From NCBI GenBank assembly GCA_964548275.1, contig CAZJQI010000030.1, positions 1 through 50,580 of the forward strand: 50,580 nt of DNA. The letters are read 5' to 3'. This document shows, one piece after another, positions 1-7,459 of this stretch. The translations under genes and the position numbers were made by a program. Positions within the stretch are counted from its first letter, which is position 1. Every line of letters starts with the position of its first letter. The notes beneath the pieces are model-generated. The model saw only the letters and a program-made list of their open reading frames with translations, searched no databases and was not told the DNA's origin. The DNA comes from JAUVUV01 sp964548275 (GTDB lineage Bacteria; Gemmatimonadota; Glassbacteria; GWA2-58-10).

Positions 1-51
1 AAAAATGATCCCATTACTATCTGTATTTAGTCTTGATTTTCAAGACAGTCG

Positions 52-103
52 CTACAGAAAACAAAACATTTTCATTGTTTCCGGGTGAGCCACCGGCTCA
101 TGA
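52..103 (+). repeat. Dispersed 52-bp repeat, copy A
   Basis: This 52-bp block recurs at 21826-21877 with about 49 of 52 bases identical. Both copies contain the inverted repeat GAAAACAA...TTGTTT(T/C)C, followed by a near-palindrome of the form TGAGCCANYGGCTCA. Two adjacent stem-loops suggest a REP/MITE-like non-autonomous element rather than a gene. Copy A is followed by imperfect short direct repeats of the type CTGACTCCTGACTACTGTCTCCTG at 107-136. No ORF of note overlaps it. Confidence 0.75.
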
Positions 104-397
104 TGGCTGACTCCTGACTACTGTCTCCTGTCTTCTGAAACACGATTGTCTATCAATATGTATTAAATCTGAAATTGTAGTTATGCGCAATAATTTATAA
201 CGCTATGTATAGAAATGATCAGGCCGAAGGCTGCAAGCTTGGGGTCTGTCTTGGCCGGCTAAAATTATGAAATGAAGTGCGCAGGGCCAGCATTCATGGT
301 ATTAGCCCACGGCTTGGAAATAATTTTCTTGGTAATATTAAAACAGCTGAAAAGTGTATCGGGCGGGAAATTTCAGGGGGAAAGGATTACATAAAAC
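104..397. other. Intergenic region without a recognised gene
   Basis: Apart from the repeat at its left edge and the terminator at its right edge, I see no credible ORF, tRNA or promoter here. The sequence is AT-rich and carries stops in all frames. It is downstream of the tonB operon, so it may simply be the gap to a gene outside the window. Confidence 0.5.
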
Positions 398-430
398 AAA
401 AAAAGCACCCGATTCAAGAGTGCTTTTTTT
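398..430 (-). terminator. Rho-independent terminator of the exbB-exbD-exbD-tonB operon
   Basis: A perfect 11-bp inverted repeat (398-408 with 420-430), AAAAAAAGCAC / GTGCTTTTTTT, encloses an 11-nt loop. It lies 23 bp beyond the tonB stop. The A-tract and T-tract make it functional on either strand. Confidence 0.85.
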
Positions 431-453
431 CATTTCGAATATAGTGGTTCAGA

Positions 454-1113
454 TCACCTGGTCTTCCAACGAACGGGCAGCGAAACCCGGACCGCAACTG
501 GCTCTCCGCGGTTCAGCGCCGGGTGGAACTTGACTTTTTTTGCCCACTCGAGGGCCAGTTCATCGAGTTCCGGATACCCTGAGCTGATCGCGACTTTGGT
601 TCTGTTCTGATCCACATCGCCGTTTTTGGTGACATAGAACTCGACTTTGGTCACCGTGTCTACTCTGGCCCGGGCAATGTAGGTGGGCATCTTGGGAACG
701 GGTGGTCTGTTCTTGAACTTGGGCCACACCTCGGCCACCATCAGGAACTCCTCGGCCTCCACTTTTCCTTCTACCTGAGGTATCTCTGGGATCAGGTCAG
801 GAGGGGGCGGAGTGGTTTCATCGATGGTTATATCCTCGTCGATTTCCTCCTCGGCCTCCATCGGGATGCTGGGTTTGGCCAACTGTTTCGGCGGAGGCGG
901 TATCACCACCTCTGGGGGAAGATCTAATGCCTCCATGGTGGTTTCTTCGTGAGACGTGATTTCCGGGTTAATTGCCGGCATGGCCAGGATAAAGACAACG
1001 TGCGAGAAGAAGGAGATCAGCAGGGCGTTCCCGAAATATTTCCCATACTTCTGCTTGAATTTGAAATTCGCACTGGTTTTTAGCATAGAGGCAAATGTTT
1101 TGGAAGTATCCAT
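454..1113 (-). CDS. tonB: TonB-family energy transducer
   Basis: This 219-aa protein would span the periplasm and carry proton-motive energy from an ExbB/ExbD motor to outer-membrane receptors. Visible parts are a short cytoplasmic N-terminus, one membrane anchor at about residues 27-47, an acidic and proline-rich linker at about 66-112 (several PPPP runs), and a TonB C-terminal domain from about 140. The C-domain holds the usual YP element (YPELDELALEWAKKVKF, from residue 180) and ends in a PVRWK strand. The ATG is preceded by AGGGGG and lies 9 bp after the upstream exbD, so translation is probably coupled. It is last in a four-gene operon. A TolA-like role with the same motor is less likely because the C-domain is clearly TonB-like. 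Confidence 0.9.
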   Translation of the reverse strand: MDTSKTFASMLKTSANFKFKQKYGKYFGNALLISFFSHVVFILAMPAINPEITSHEETTMEALDLPPEVVIPPPPKQLAKPSIPMEAEEEIDEDITIDETTPPPPDLIPEIPQVEGKVEAEEFLMVAEVWPKFKNRPPVPKMPTYIARARVDTVTKVEFYVTKNGDVDQNRTKVAISSGYPELDELALEWAKKVKFHPALNRGEPVAVRVSLPVRWKTR

Positions 1114-1122
1114 TCATGCCCC

Positions 1123-1629
1123 CTATCTTGAAAGGTCGAGAGCTTCTTGTTCCAAATTCGTGGCAAACAGCACCTGGACCGTGTTTGCTTGCTTGAGCAT
1201 CTCCAGAGTCAGATTAATCTTGTTATATGGGGTGTTTCGGTCCGCGCGGAATGCGATCAGGATTCTGCCTTTCAGTTCGGCGGATTCAAGTTTCAGCTTC
1301 TCGACCAGCGCAGCCTGACGTGACAGATCAGTGAGGTTATAGGCCACATCATCGACATAAACCCAGCCCTCCTCATTAATTCCCGGCGAACGTTCGTCGT
1401 CCTTGTTAACCCAGACGTGCAGAATATTCTTATTTTTGAACTCGGTTTTCCTCAGGGCGCTCGCTTCTGGCCAGGCTATTTTCAAAGGGGTTTCTTTACG
1501 GAACACGGTTGAAACCATGAAAAAGATCAGGAGCAGGAAAGCAATATCAGCCATTGAACAGGTCGGGATGCTCTCGGTTACACGGGATTTTCGCTTAAAG
1601 CCCCTCGTTTTTTTGGTTTCTACTGCCAA
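1123..1629 (-). CDS. exbD: ExbD/TolR-family biopolymer transport protein (first paralogue)
   Basis: The protein has 168 aa with the family architecture: a basic N-terminus, one membrane helix at about 27-43 (SMADIAFLLLIFFMVSTVF) and a periplasmic domain. Asp28 in the MAD motif matches the conserved proton-channel aspartate of ExbD/TolR. It forms the motor with ExbB. The start is TTG with AAAGGAG 6 nt upstream; no ATG fits better. It is longer than usual for ExbD (about 140 aa): an insert rich in charged residues follows the membrane helix. A second exbD lies just upstream, so the motor could contain two different ExbD subunits. Confidence 0.88.
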   Translation of the reverse strand: MAVETKKTRGFKRKSRVTESIPTCSMADIAFLLLIFFMVSTVFRKETPLKIAWPEASALRKTEFKNKNILHVWVNKDDERSPGINEEGWVYVDDVAYNLTDLSRQAALVEKLKLESAELKGRILIAFRADRNTPYNKINLTLEMLKQANTVQVLFATNLEQEALDLSR

Positions 1630-1708
1630 AATCGACTCCTTTCAGGAGAAAAGGGGCTGGAGGTGGTTTCCCAAGCCGTCGAATACCGGCGTATTTTCCC
1701 CGAGCCCG

Positions 1709-2131
1709 CTACTTTTGAAGAATCTGCAGGGAGATACGGGGAGATTCAGCCTCCTGCAGTTCATCCAGAACATTGATCATCTGGTCGTAGGTTGCATTGG
1801 GGTCGGTTTTCACTGCAGCGATGACTTTGGGATTCAAGGTGATCTCCTGGCGCATGCGCTCGGAAAGACCGTCAACCGGGATCGGCTGTTCCTCCGGGTT
1901 CTTGCCCTTCTTGAGCGCGATCCGGTCATCGGGACGTACAATGATATGCAGCATGTTTTTCTGACTGACCTGGATCTCCTGGGCCTTGGCTTCCGGCAGA
2001 ACCAGCTCAAGGCCTTTTTCCTCGTTGAAAACCGTGGTGGTCAGGAAAAAGATCAGCAGAAGAAATGCGATATCAGCCATCGACGCGCTGGGGATTTCGG
2101 AAGAAACCTTGTTTTTTCTTTCAATCAACAT
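1709..2131 (-). CDS. exbD: ExbD/TolR-family biopolymer transport protein (second paralogue)
   Basis: The protein has 140 aa, the standard family length. A single membrane helix spans about 18-34, with the conserved motif SMADIAFLLLIFFL and Asp20 as the likely proton-path residue. The periplasmic part starts with the LELVLPEA strand seen after the helix in ExbD proteins. It lies between exbB and the other exbD, and the three form a motor cassette with tonB. Tandem exbD genes are common in Bacteroidetes and relatives, which supports the FCB-like reading of this genome. Confidence 0.88.
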   Translation of the reverse strand: MLIERKNKVSSEIPSASMADIAFLLLIFFLTTTVFNEEKGLELVLPEAKAQEIQVSQKNMLHIIVRPDDRIALKKGKNPEEQPIPVDGLSERMRQEITLNPKVIAAVKTDPNATYDQMINVLDELQEAESPRISLQILQK

Positions 2132-2242
2132 GAGATATCTCTCCGCTCCCGAGAGGATCAGATACCAGCTAACTTGCTAGATATTTATACAGATAAAATA
2201 AATACTGGTTCCACAAGAGAGGCTGGCAGTCACAGTCCGGGC

Positions 2243-2950
2243 TTATTTACTGGAAGATGCAGCTGCAGCAGCGGCTCCCTCGTTTTCTATGGCTATCACT
2301 GTTTCCACGATTTGCTGGGAACTTTCTTCCATATCGAGGATCAGGCGGTCGACACGGGTCACGAAATAGTTGTGGAAAATCTGGATCGGGATAGCGATCG
2401 CAAGACCAGTGGCGGTAGTGATCAGCGCTTCTTTAATACCACCGGCCACAGCCTGCGGCGAAACCTCACCGAGCTTCTCGATCGAGGCAAAGGCGCTGAT
2501 CATTCCCGAGACCGTTCCAAGAAAGCCGAACATCGGGGCAACGTTACTCAGGGTAGCCAGCACTACGAGACCGCGTTCAAGAAAGGCGAGTTCGATAGTA
2601 CCAGTATTTTCGATAGCCCTGAGCACTCTCTCGCTACCTTCCTTAACTTTACGCAGGCCTGCCAGCAGGATAGCGGCAACCGGGCCCTTGGTGGTCTCGC
2701 AAAGCTCTACCGCACCCTGAAAGTTCTTTTCTTCCATAAACAGGTTGACCTGGGAGAGCAGGCGTCTGGTTTTAACCGAAGCCATTGTCAGAGTGATGAA
2801 CTTAACAATAATAGTAGCCAGTCCCCAGATAGAGCAAATAGCCAGTGGAACCATCCAGATACCGCCGTCCCAACAGAGTTCGCCCAGAGGTGTCGAGAAA
2901 AACCACTGGCTGAAGTTGTTATAGAGGAGCCAATTCATTACTGTGCCCAT
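2243..2950 (-). CDS. exbB: MotA/TolQ/ExbB proton channel family protein
   Basis: The product is 235 aa with three membrane spans (about 30-52, 124-153 and 168-197), as in ExbB/TolQ. The signature APMFGFLGTVSGMISAF lies at about 138-154, and a second conserved block, EALITTATGLAIAIP, lies in the last span. It is the stator-like core that conducts protons and pairs with the two ExbD proteins encoded next. The ATG at 2948-2950 follows a strong GGAGG about 10 nt upstream. It is the first gene of the operon, and the promoter is described separately. The C-terminus is Ala/Ser-rich. Confidence 0.9.
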   Translation of the reverse strand: MGTVMNWLLYNNFSQWFFSTPLGELCWDGGIWMVPLAICSIWGLATIIVKFITLTMASVKTRRLLSQVNLFMEEKNFQGAVELCETTKGPVAAILLAGLRKVKEGSERVLRAIENTGTIELAFLERGLVVLATLSNVAPMFGFLGTVSGMISAFASIEKLGEVSPQAVAGGIKEALITTATGLAIAIPIQIFHNYFVTRVDRLILDMEESSQQIVETVIAIENEGAAAAAASSSK

Positions 2951-3023
2951 AAAACATAATCCTCCGCGCGAAGATGAGCGTTATGGAGATACGATTAGAG
3001 AATTTTTTGAAATAAGAAAATCC

Positions 3024-3053
3024 AAAATAATCCCAAGTCTTTGGGAATGTCAA
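3024..3053 (-). promoter_or_regulatory. Sigma70-type promoter of the exbB operon with palindromic operator in the spacer
   Basis: Reading the minus strand, TTGACA (3048-3053) and TATTTT (3024-3029) are separated by 18 nt. The spacer holds the inverted repeat TCCCAA-agac-TTGGGA (3031-3046). A palindrome exactly between -35 and -10 is the classic position for a repressor site. Which regulator would bind is not visible from the sequence. Confidence 0.6.
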
Positions 3054-3247
3054 GCTTTTTTTAAATAATCAATCAAACGGAAAATGGAAAGATTTAGCCA
3101 CAGTTGTTTCGTACCCGATTGTAGAAAGAAAGTTCTAGTTTTGGAAGAACACCTCTCATGCGGCACTCTTTGCGAGCGAATAAATTTACGGTTTCAGCAC
3201 CTCGGTCGTTCAATAGACTGGGAAATTTCCGATGAAAGTTTGGGCTT

Positions 3248-4225
3248 TTATTCGGCGGTAAGCGCAGGGCAGGCCACCCAGTGGCCCGGTTGAACCTCAA
3301 TAAGTTCCGGCCGGCTTTTCGAGCAGTTCCCGGTTTCGGCCGGGCACCTGCCGGCGAAATCACAACCGCCTGTAACGATACCGCTATACCCTGTTTGCGT
3401 TCCGACCTGCGGTTTGGCTTTGCTCTCCAGTGCCGGTTTAAGCACGCTGGAAAACAGAAGCCTGGTATAAGGGTGCAGCGCATTTGCAAATATCATCTCT
3501 GTGCGGGCGAGTTCCACCACTCGCCCACGATACATCACAGCTACCCGCTCGCTTATCTGGCGCACCAGGGCAAGGTCGTGGGAGATGAAAAGCATTGCCA
3601 TTCCCAGGTGTTTTTTCAGATCGAGCAGGAGTTTGAGGATCTGACCCTGGACCGAGATATCGAGCGCCGAGACCGGTTCATCAGCCACCACGAAACGCGG
3701 ATTAACCGAGACTGCACGCGCGATAGCGATCCTCTGGCGCTGGCCGCCGGAGAATTCATGGGGATAGCGCACGGCGTGTTCGGGGCTGAGACCGACGGTC
3801 TCCAGGAGCTGGTCGATCCGGGCGGCTATTTTGCTTCTTGGGAGGCCCTCGTGGATGCGCATTGGTTCAGCCAAGGTACGGGCCACGGTGAAACGGGGAT
3901 TGAGCGAACCGTACGGGTCTTGGAAGATCATCTGCATGTCCCGGCGAAGGCGGCGAAGTTCACGTGCACTCAAGCCTTCCAGGTCGCGGCCGCCAAAGAA
4001 CGTGCTTCCTGAAGAGGGAATTTCCAGCCTGAGCAGCAGCCTGCCAGTGGTAGTTTTCCCGCAGCCGCTTTCTCCGACAAGGGCCAGCGTTTCTTCAGGC
4101 CCTATCCTGAGTGAAACCCCGTTCACCGCAGAGAATGATCGCTGCTGCCAGCCCCCGGACAGGGCGCGTGACTTGAACGACTTAACCAGATTTCTGCATT
4201 CAACCAATGGTATGGTGGCTGACAT
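3248..4225 (-). CDS. Oligopeptide/dipeptide ABC transporter ATP-binding protein (OppF/DppF type)
   Basis: This 325-aa ATPase would sit on the cytoplasmic face of a peptide importer. Motifs are Walker A GESGCGKTT (51-59), Q-loop region QMIFQDPYGSLNP, signature FSGGQRQR (from 158), Walker B FVVADEP (178-184) and His216 in ISHDL. The C-terminal tail has the cysteine-bearing oligopeptide-transporter extension (CDFAGRCPAETGNC). I chose the ATG at 4223-4225, giving MSATIPLVEC; GGGAG precedes it and the upstream gene's TAA is only 5 bp away. A longer reading from 4285 would overlap that gene. No permease or binding protein lies in the window. Confidence 0.9.
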   Translation of the reverse strand: MSATIPLVECRNLVKSFKSRALSGGWQQRSFSAVNGVSLRIGPEETLALVGESGCGKTTTGRLLLRLEIPSSGSTFFGGRDLEGLSARELRRLRRDMQMIFQDPYGSLNPRFTVARTLAEPMRIHEGLPRSKIAARIDQLLETVGLSPEHAVRYPHEFSGGQRQRIAIARAVSVNPRFVVADEPVSALDISVQGQILKLLLDLKKHLGMAMLFISHDLALVRQISERVAVMYRGRVVELARTEMIFANALHPYTRLLFSSVLKPALESKAKPQVGTQTGYSGIVTGGCDFAGRCPAETGNCSKSRPELIEVQPGHWVACPALTAE

Positions 4226-4230
4226 GTTGT

Positions 4231-5244
4231 TTACACTCCCTGGCCGGTGTGGGCCTTGCCGAAAAGTATGCCGGCAAACCGGCACCTGGCTTTGTGAGAG
4301 CTATCTTGCTCCACTGGCGCTAAAAACTGTTCGTTTTCGCACTCCGGCTCGGCGAATTCGCAGCGGGGCCGGAAACGGCAGCCTGAAGGCCAGCCGCCTG
4401 GCTGGGGAACGTTGCCTGGGATTGTGGGAGGCTCCTCACGCCGGATCTCCACACTGGGCAGGCAATCAAGAAGGGCCCGGGTATAAGGATGGGCCGCTGC
4501 TGTAAATATCTTTTCCGCAGAGGCACTTTCCACAATGTGGCCGGCATACATGATCAGCACCCGGTCGGCTAACTGCGCAACAACCGAAAGGTTGTGCGTG
4601 ATCAGTAGAAGAGCCATCCCGCGCTTGCGTCTCAAGTGTTTCAGAAGATCGAGGATTTGCCTCTGCACGGTAACATCGAGCGCGGTTGTCGGCTCATCGG
4701 CGATCAATAGCAGTGGTTCGGTGGCAAGTGCCAGTGCAATTATCGCCCGCTGGCACTGCCCGCCGCTCAACTGGTGGGGGTAGGAGCCTAAAACACGTCT
4801 TGTTTCGACCAGACCTGCGTCGACCAAGGCAGAGCGGGCGCGCTCAGCGGCCTCTTTCCTGCTGACCCGTAAATGTGCGCGAATCGTCTCGACAATCTGG
4901 CTGCGTACTGTAAAAAGCGGGTTGACCGCGGCAGTGGGATCCTGGAAAATCATCGAGATACCCTCACCCCTGACCGAGCGCATTTTTTTATCACTCAGTA
5001 TGGTGAGTTCCCTACCCTCGAGGCTGATACTGGCTGCGGAGCTCTGGCCTGCCTCGCGGGGCACGGCTTTAAGCAGCGAGAGGGCAGTCAGGGTTTTGCC
5101 GCATCCGCTCTCCCCGACCAGTGACAGGCACTCCCCGCGGTTTATCTCGAAGCTGACCCGGTCCACAGCTACGTGGCCTGAGGAAAGCCGCACAGTGAGT
5201 TCCCGGACCTCGATCAACGGTCGATGACTGGTTTGCGCGCTCAA
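4231..5244 (-). CDS. Oligopeptide/dipeptide ABC transporter ATP-binding protein (OppD/DppD type)
   Basis: The product is 337 aa, usual for OppD. Walker A GESGCGKT lies at 44-51, signature LSGGQCQRA from 159, Walker B LLLIADEP at 178-185, and the H-loop ITHNL near 215. The C-terminal extension carries the conserved cysteines (CRFRPRCEFAEPEC and a later C) found in this family. The start is TTG; an AGG/AGGA stretch precedes it and no ATG is available. It is immediately followed by the OppF-type gene, so the two would form a heterodimeric motor. The partner permeases must be encoded elsewhere, or the pair serves another membrane component. Confidence 0.9.
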   Translation of the reverse strand: MSAQTSHRPLIEVRELTVRLSSGHVAVDRVSFEINRGECLSLVGESGCGKTLTALSLLKAVPREAGQSSAASISLEGRELTILSDKKMRSVRGEGISMIFQDPTAAVNPLFTVRSQIVETIRAHLRVSRKEAAERARSALVDAGLVETRRVLGSYPHQLSGGQCQRAIIALALATEPLLLIADEPTTALDVTVQRQILDLLKHLRRKRGMALLLITHNLSVVAQLADRVLIMYAGHIVESASAEKIFTAAAHPYTRALLDCLPSVEIRREEPPTIPGNVPQPGGWPSGCRFRPRCEFAEPECENEQFLAPVEQDSSHKARCRFAGILFGKAHTGQGV

Positions 5245-5363
5245 ATGGATCCTGCCTGGCTGAACGAAGAATTTTCAGATCATTTATTATTATTATCGCA
5301 GAAAAAATCTTATCAGAGAGGTATGCTGAGGCGCCGGTTGGGCATGCCCCCCTTTTAATCCTC

Positions 5364-6323
5364 TCAGGCGCCCGGTTCCTCCGGAAAAGTTCCATTATCA
5401 GCCGTACTTGAAGAATAATAAGAAACGATAAGTGAGTCTACAACCAATTGAAATACGTGATGCAGCACCGGGGCCAGGGCAGCTTCCGGTGTGCGGAGTA
5501 TTTCAATGGCCAGGTAGGCGGGAATTTGAAGCGTTTTTTCCGCCGAGCAGAAAAGAGTGGCAATTTTATCACGCTTCGGGAAACCGGTAAAAATGTTTGC
5601 CACTGCCACTGTCAGAAGCATTGCCAGGTGAAGCCCGGCGACAGCGAGTATGATCGGCAGGCTTTGCGGGCCGGCCAGCAGGTTCCTGCTCTTTGCTACA
5701 GAGACCATCACCACGGCGAGGATGGAAATCGCACAGCTCCTGGTAAGTATTGGGCCCACCGGGGCCATCCTTTTCTCGCCCAGCAGTGCGCGAAGAAGCA
5801 TACCCGCAGAAAGGGGGATAAAAAGTACGAAGATCAGCCGCTTTATCATCAACCCGACCGGCACCTCGATTGAAGCCCCGAGAAACAGGCAAATAAGCAC
5901 CGGGGAGATAAAAGTACAGAGCAGGCTGGAAAAGACTGACAGCCAGAGGGCCAGAGCCTCGTCTCCACCAGCGAACCTGGTGAAAATAACACAGGAACTC
6001 AGAGTGGTTGAGGTGGTGCCGATCAGGATCAGCCCAGTGTAAACTGCGAGGTGTTCGGTGAAAAACAGCTTTCCGATCCCGAATGCGACCAGAGGTGCGG
6101 CGAGATAGCAGAAAAACATGGTAAAGATAATTTGCCTGTGTGCGTTGATCCGGGTGCGAAAAAGCCTGAAACCGATTCCTGTGCCCAGGAGAAACATCAG
6201 AAAGGCGAGTATCGGAGCAAGGTGCCTGCTGAGCAGTTCACCCGTGGCAGGATAGCGGTAGCCCCAGAAACAGACTACAGCAATTCCGGGCAGCATCCAG
6301 TGTCTTTTAAGCGCAAGCCACAT
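5364..6323 (-). CDS. Bile acid:sodium symporter (BASS/SBF-like) family membrane protein
   Basis: The 319-aa product is almost entirely hydrophobic, with about nine predicted membrane segments. The layout, with a short charged N-terminus and paired helices around GTTSTTLSSCVIFTRFAGGDEALAL (about residues 103-127), resembles the SBF-like branch of the BASS superfamily, which imports organic anions with sodium. The substrate cannot be told from the sequence. The gene is separated by about 120 bp from the ABC ATPases and is divergent from bTHX, so it is probably its own transcription unit. An auxin-efflux-type (AEC) carrier is the main alternative. Confidence 0.65.
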   Translation of the reverse strand: MWLALKRHWMLPGIAVVCFWGYRYPATGELLSRHLAPILAFLMFLLGTGIGFRLFRTRINAHRQIIFTMFFCYLAAPLVAFGIGKLFFTEHLAVYTGLILIGTTSTTLSSCVIFTRFAGGDEALALWLSVFSSLLCTFISPVLICLFLGASIEVPVGLMIKRLIFVLFIPLSAGMLLRALLGEKRMAPVGPILTRSCAISILAVVMVSVAKSRNLLAGPQSLPIILAVAGLHLAMLLTVAVANIFTGFPKRDKIATLFCSAEKTLQIPAYLAIEILRTPEAALAPVLHHVFQLVVDSLIVSYYSSSTADNGTFPEEPGA

Positions 6324-6527
6324 CCAGCGGCTATCCCCTTGGAATATTTACCTGTTGGTAAATCAATCCCTGGAGAATCAATGCCAGGGAGGGAGGAAAA
6401 GCATCGGTTTTGCAAGCAGAGGTGTATATTTTTATTTTTACCAATGTTTTGAGATAATAAGACTATCTAAACCGGATTGGCAATATTCTTTTAATGAAAG
6501 CGGCAAAGCGGAGAGGATGTAGCACAT

Positions 6528-6638
6528 ATGGGAAAAGGTGACAAACGTACGCGTCGTGGCAAGATTTACCGGGGAACTTTCGGCAAATCTCGGCCCAGAA
6601 AAGCAAAGAAAAAGAGAAAAAAAGCTTCCTCCAGATAA
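6528..6638 (+). CDS. 30S ribosomal protein bTHX
   Basis: A 36-codon ORF begins with MGKGDKRTRRGKIYRGTFGK and ends in a lysine/arginine-rich tail (KAKKKRKKASSR). The start and the repeated basic pattern match bTHX (Thx), the very small basic protein of the 30S head found in Thermus, Bacteroidetes and chloroplast relatives. GAGAGG precedes the ATG at about 11 nt. It is one of the few plus-strand genes here and runs into a strong terminator shared with the convergent HU gene. The short length makes it easy to miss in automated annotation. Confidence 0.9.
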   Translation: MGKGDKRTRRGKIYRGTFGKSRPRKAKKKRKKASSR

Positions 6639-6673
6639 AAAGCGGCGTGAACTTTTTATTCACGCCGCTTTTT
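6637..6673. terminator. Bidirectional terminator between bTHX and HU
   Basis: A 15-bp perfect inverted repeat (6637-6651 with 6659-6673; AAAAAGCGGCGTGAA on the left arm) surrounds a 7-nt loop. Both strands end the stem with a run of five T. It overlaps the bTHX stop codon and lies 30 bp past the HU stop. Confidence 0.95.
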
Positions 6674-6703
6674 ATTTCCGCACCTATTTTTGAAAAAACC
6701 TGA

Positions 6704-6973
6704 TTATACAGCTTCCTTGAGAGCTTTTCCGGTGGTGAACTTGACCACGTTGCGGGCGGGAATCCTGATTGTTGCGCCGCTCTGCGGATTCCGTCCCTCG
6801 CGAGCCGCACGTTTGACTACGCTGAAAGTACCGAAACCGACATGAGTATACTTGTCGCCCCTCCTCAAAGCCCCGGTAATCTTGCTGAACACGCTATCGA
6901 TGGCTTCGGCGGAAGCTTTCTTGGAAATCCCAACTTCAGAAGCAACCGCATCAATCAGATCGGCTTTAGTCAT
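6704..6973 (-). CDS. hup: HU-family DNA-binding protein
   Basis: The protein has 89 aa, the normal HU length. It starts MTKADLIDAVA, contains the dimer-core helix pair, the GFGTFSV strand (46-52) and the DNA-arm motif RNPQSGATIRIPA (from 61), and ends with VVKFTTGKALKEAV. It compacts and bends DNA as a homodimer or heterodimer. A longer reading with five extra residues (TTG at 6988) is wrong because GGAGG, the ribosome-binding site, lies inside that extension. Transcription is likely from the promoter at 7089-7117, giving a leader of about 110 nt. Whether it is HU-alpha, HU-beta or an IHF-like paralogue cannot be decided here. Confidence 0.93.
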   Translation of the reverse strand: MTKADLIDAVASEVGISKKASAEAIDSVFSKITGALRRGDKYTHVGFGTFSVVKRAAREGRNPQSGATIRIPARNVVKFTTGKALKEAV

Positions 6974-7088
6974 GGAGAAATCCTCCAAAAGTAAAAGTGA
7001 CAGTGGCGGGGAACACGACAGACGAAAAGAAAAAATCTACACGCCTCGATTTACCATAAACATTCGCTTCAGACTGTTGACCATACCA

Positions 7089-7117
7089 TCTATAAATGGT
7101 TAGAAAGCTCTTGTCAA
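7089..7117 (-). promoter_or_regulatory. Near-consensus sigma70 promoter of the HU gene
   Basis: On the minus strand TTGACA (7112-7117) is followed after exactly 17 nt by TATAGA (7089-7094). The match is 6/6 and 5/6 to the consensus with ideal spacing, as expected for a highly expressed HU gene. The start of transcription would fall near 7082, leaving a leader of about 105-110 nt. Confidence 0.75.
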
Positions 7118-7303
7118 GTCCAAATAAACAGTTTTTTCGATTTTTTGATTTGACCTATTACAGAAAGGCCTCTTTTCGAGAATATTGTCTGAAGCAGATT
7201 TGCGCAACAATAGACCCGAAAGCTTAAGGCTGCGAATTATATATAAAGCGGAAAGTTATCGCCGTCAAGTCCTTTGATAACAGGTGTTTGCTTTTATTAA
7301 AAA
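7118..7303. other. Intergenic stretch between HU promoter and tolC terminator
   Basis: I see no ORF with a ribosome-binding site, no tRNA and no repeat copy here. The region is AT-rich. It could hold upstream activating sites for the HU promoter, but nothing specific stands out. Confidence 0.4.
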
Positions 7304-7362
7304 GCCCGCTTGCCTTGTAATGTGTTGAAATTTAATAAGATACGCATAAAAGGCAAGCGGGC
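7304..7362 (-). terminator. Long-loop hairpin terminator downstream of tolC
   Basis: A perfect 13-bp inverted repeat, GCCCGCTTGCCTT (7304-7316) and AAGGCAAGCGGGC (7350-7362), encloses a 33-nt AT-rich loop. On the minus strand the stem is followed by TTTTTAATAAAAG, which fits termination of tolC, whose stop lies about 98 bp upstream. The loop is longer than usual for an intrinsic terminator. Confidence 0.7.
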
Positions 7363-7459
7363 CGTGATTTCTGCAAGAAAAAAATTTATTTTACCGCTGC
7401 CGAGACCCCTGGATAGCCTCGAGCAGCAAAAACAGGGCGGCAGACAGAACATACTCTAT

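Noticed and set aside
1403..2959. 518-codon plus-strand open frame
   Set aside because: It is antisense to exbB and both exbD genes, its product has no family features, and the minus-strand genes have clear motifs and ribosome-binding sites.
3094..3489. 131-codon minus-strand open frame
   Set aside because: It overlaps the end of the OppF-type gene in another frame, has no strong start signal and shows no recognisable features.
6974..6988. Longer HU start at TTG
   Set aside because: The extension contains the GGAGG ribosome-binding site of the internal ATG and breaks the usual HU length.
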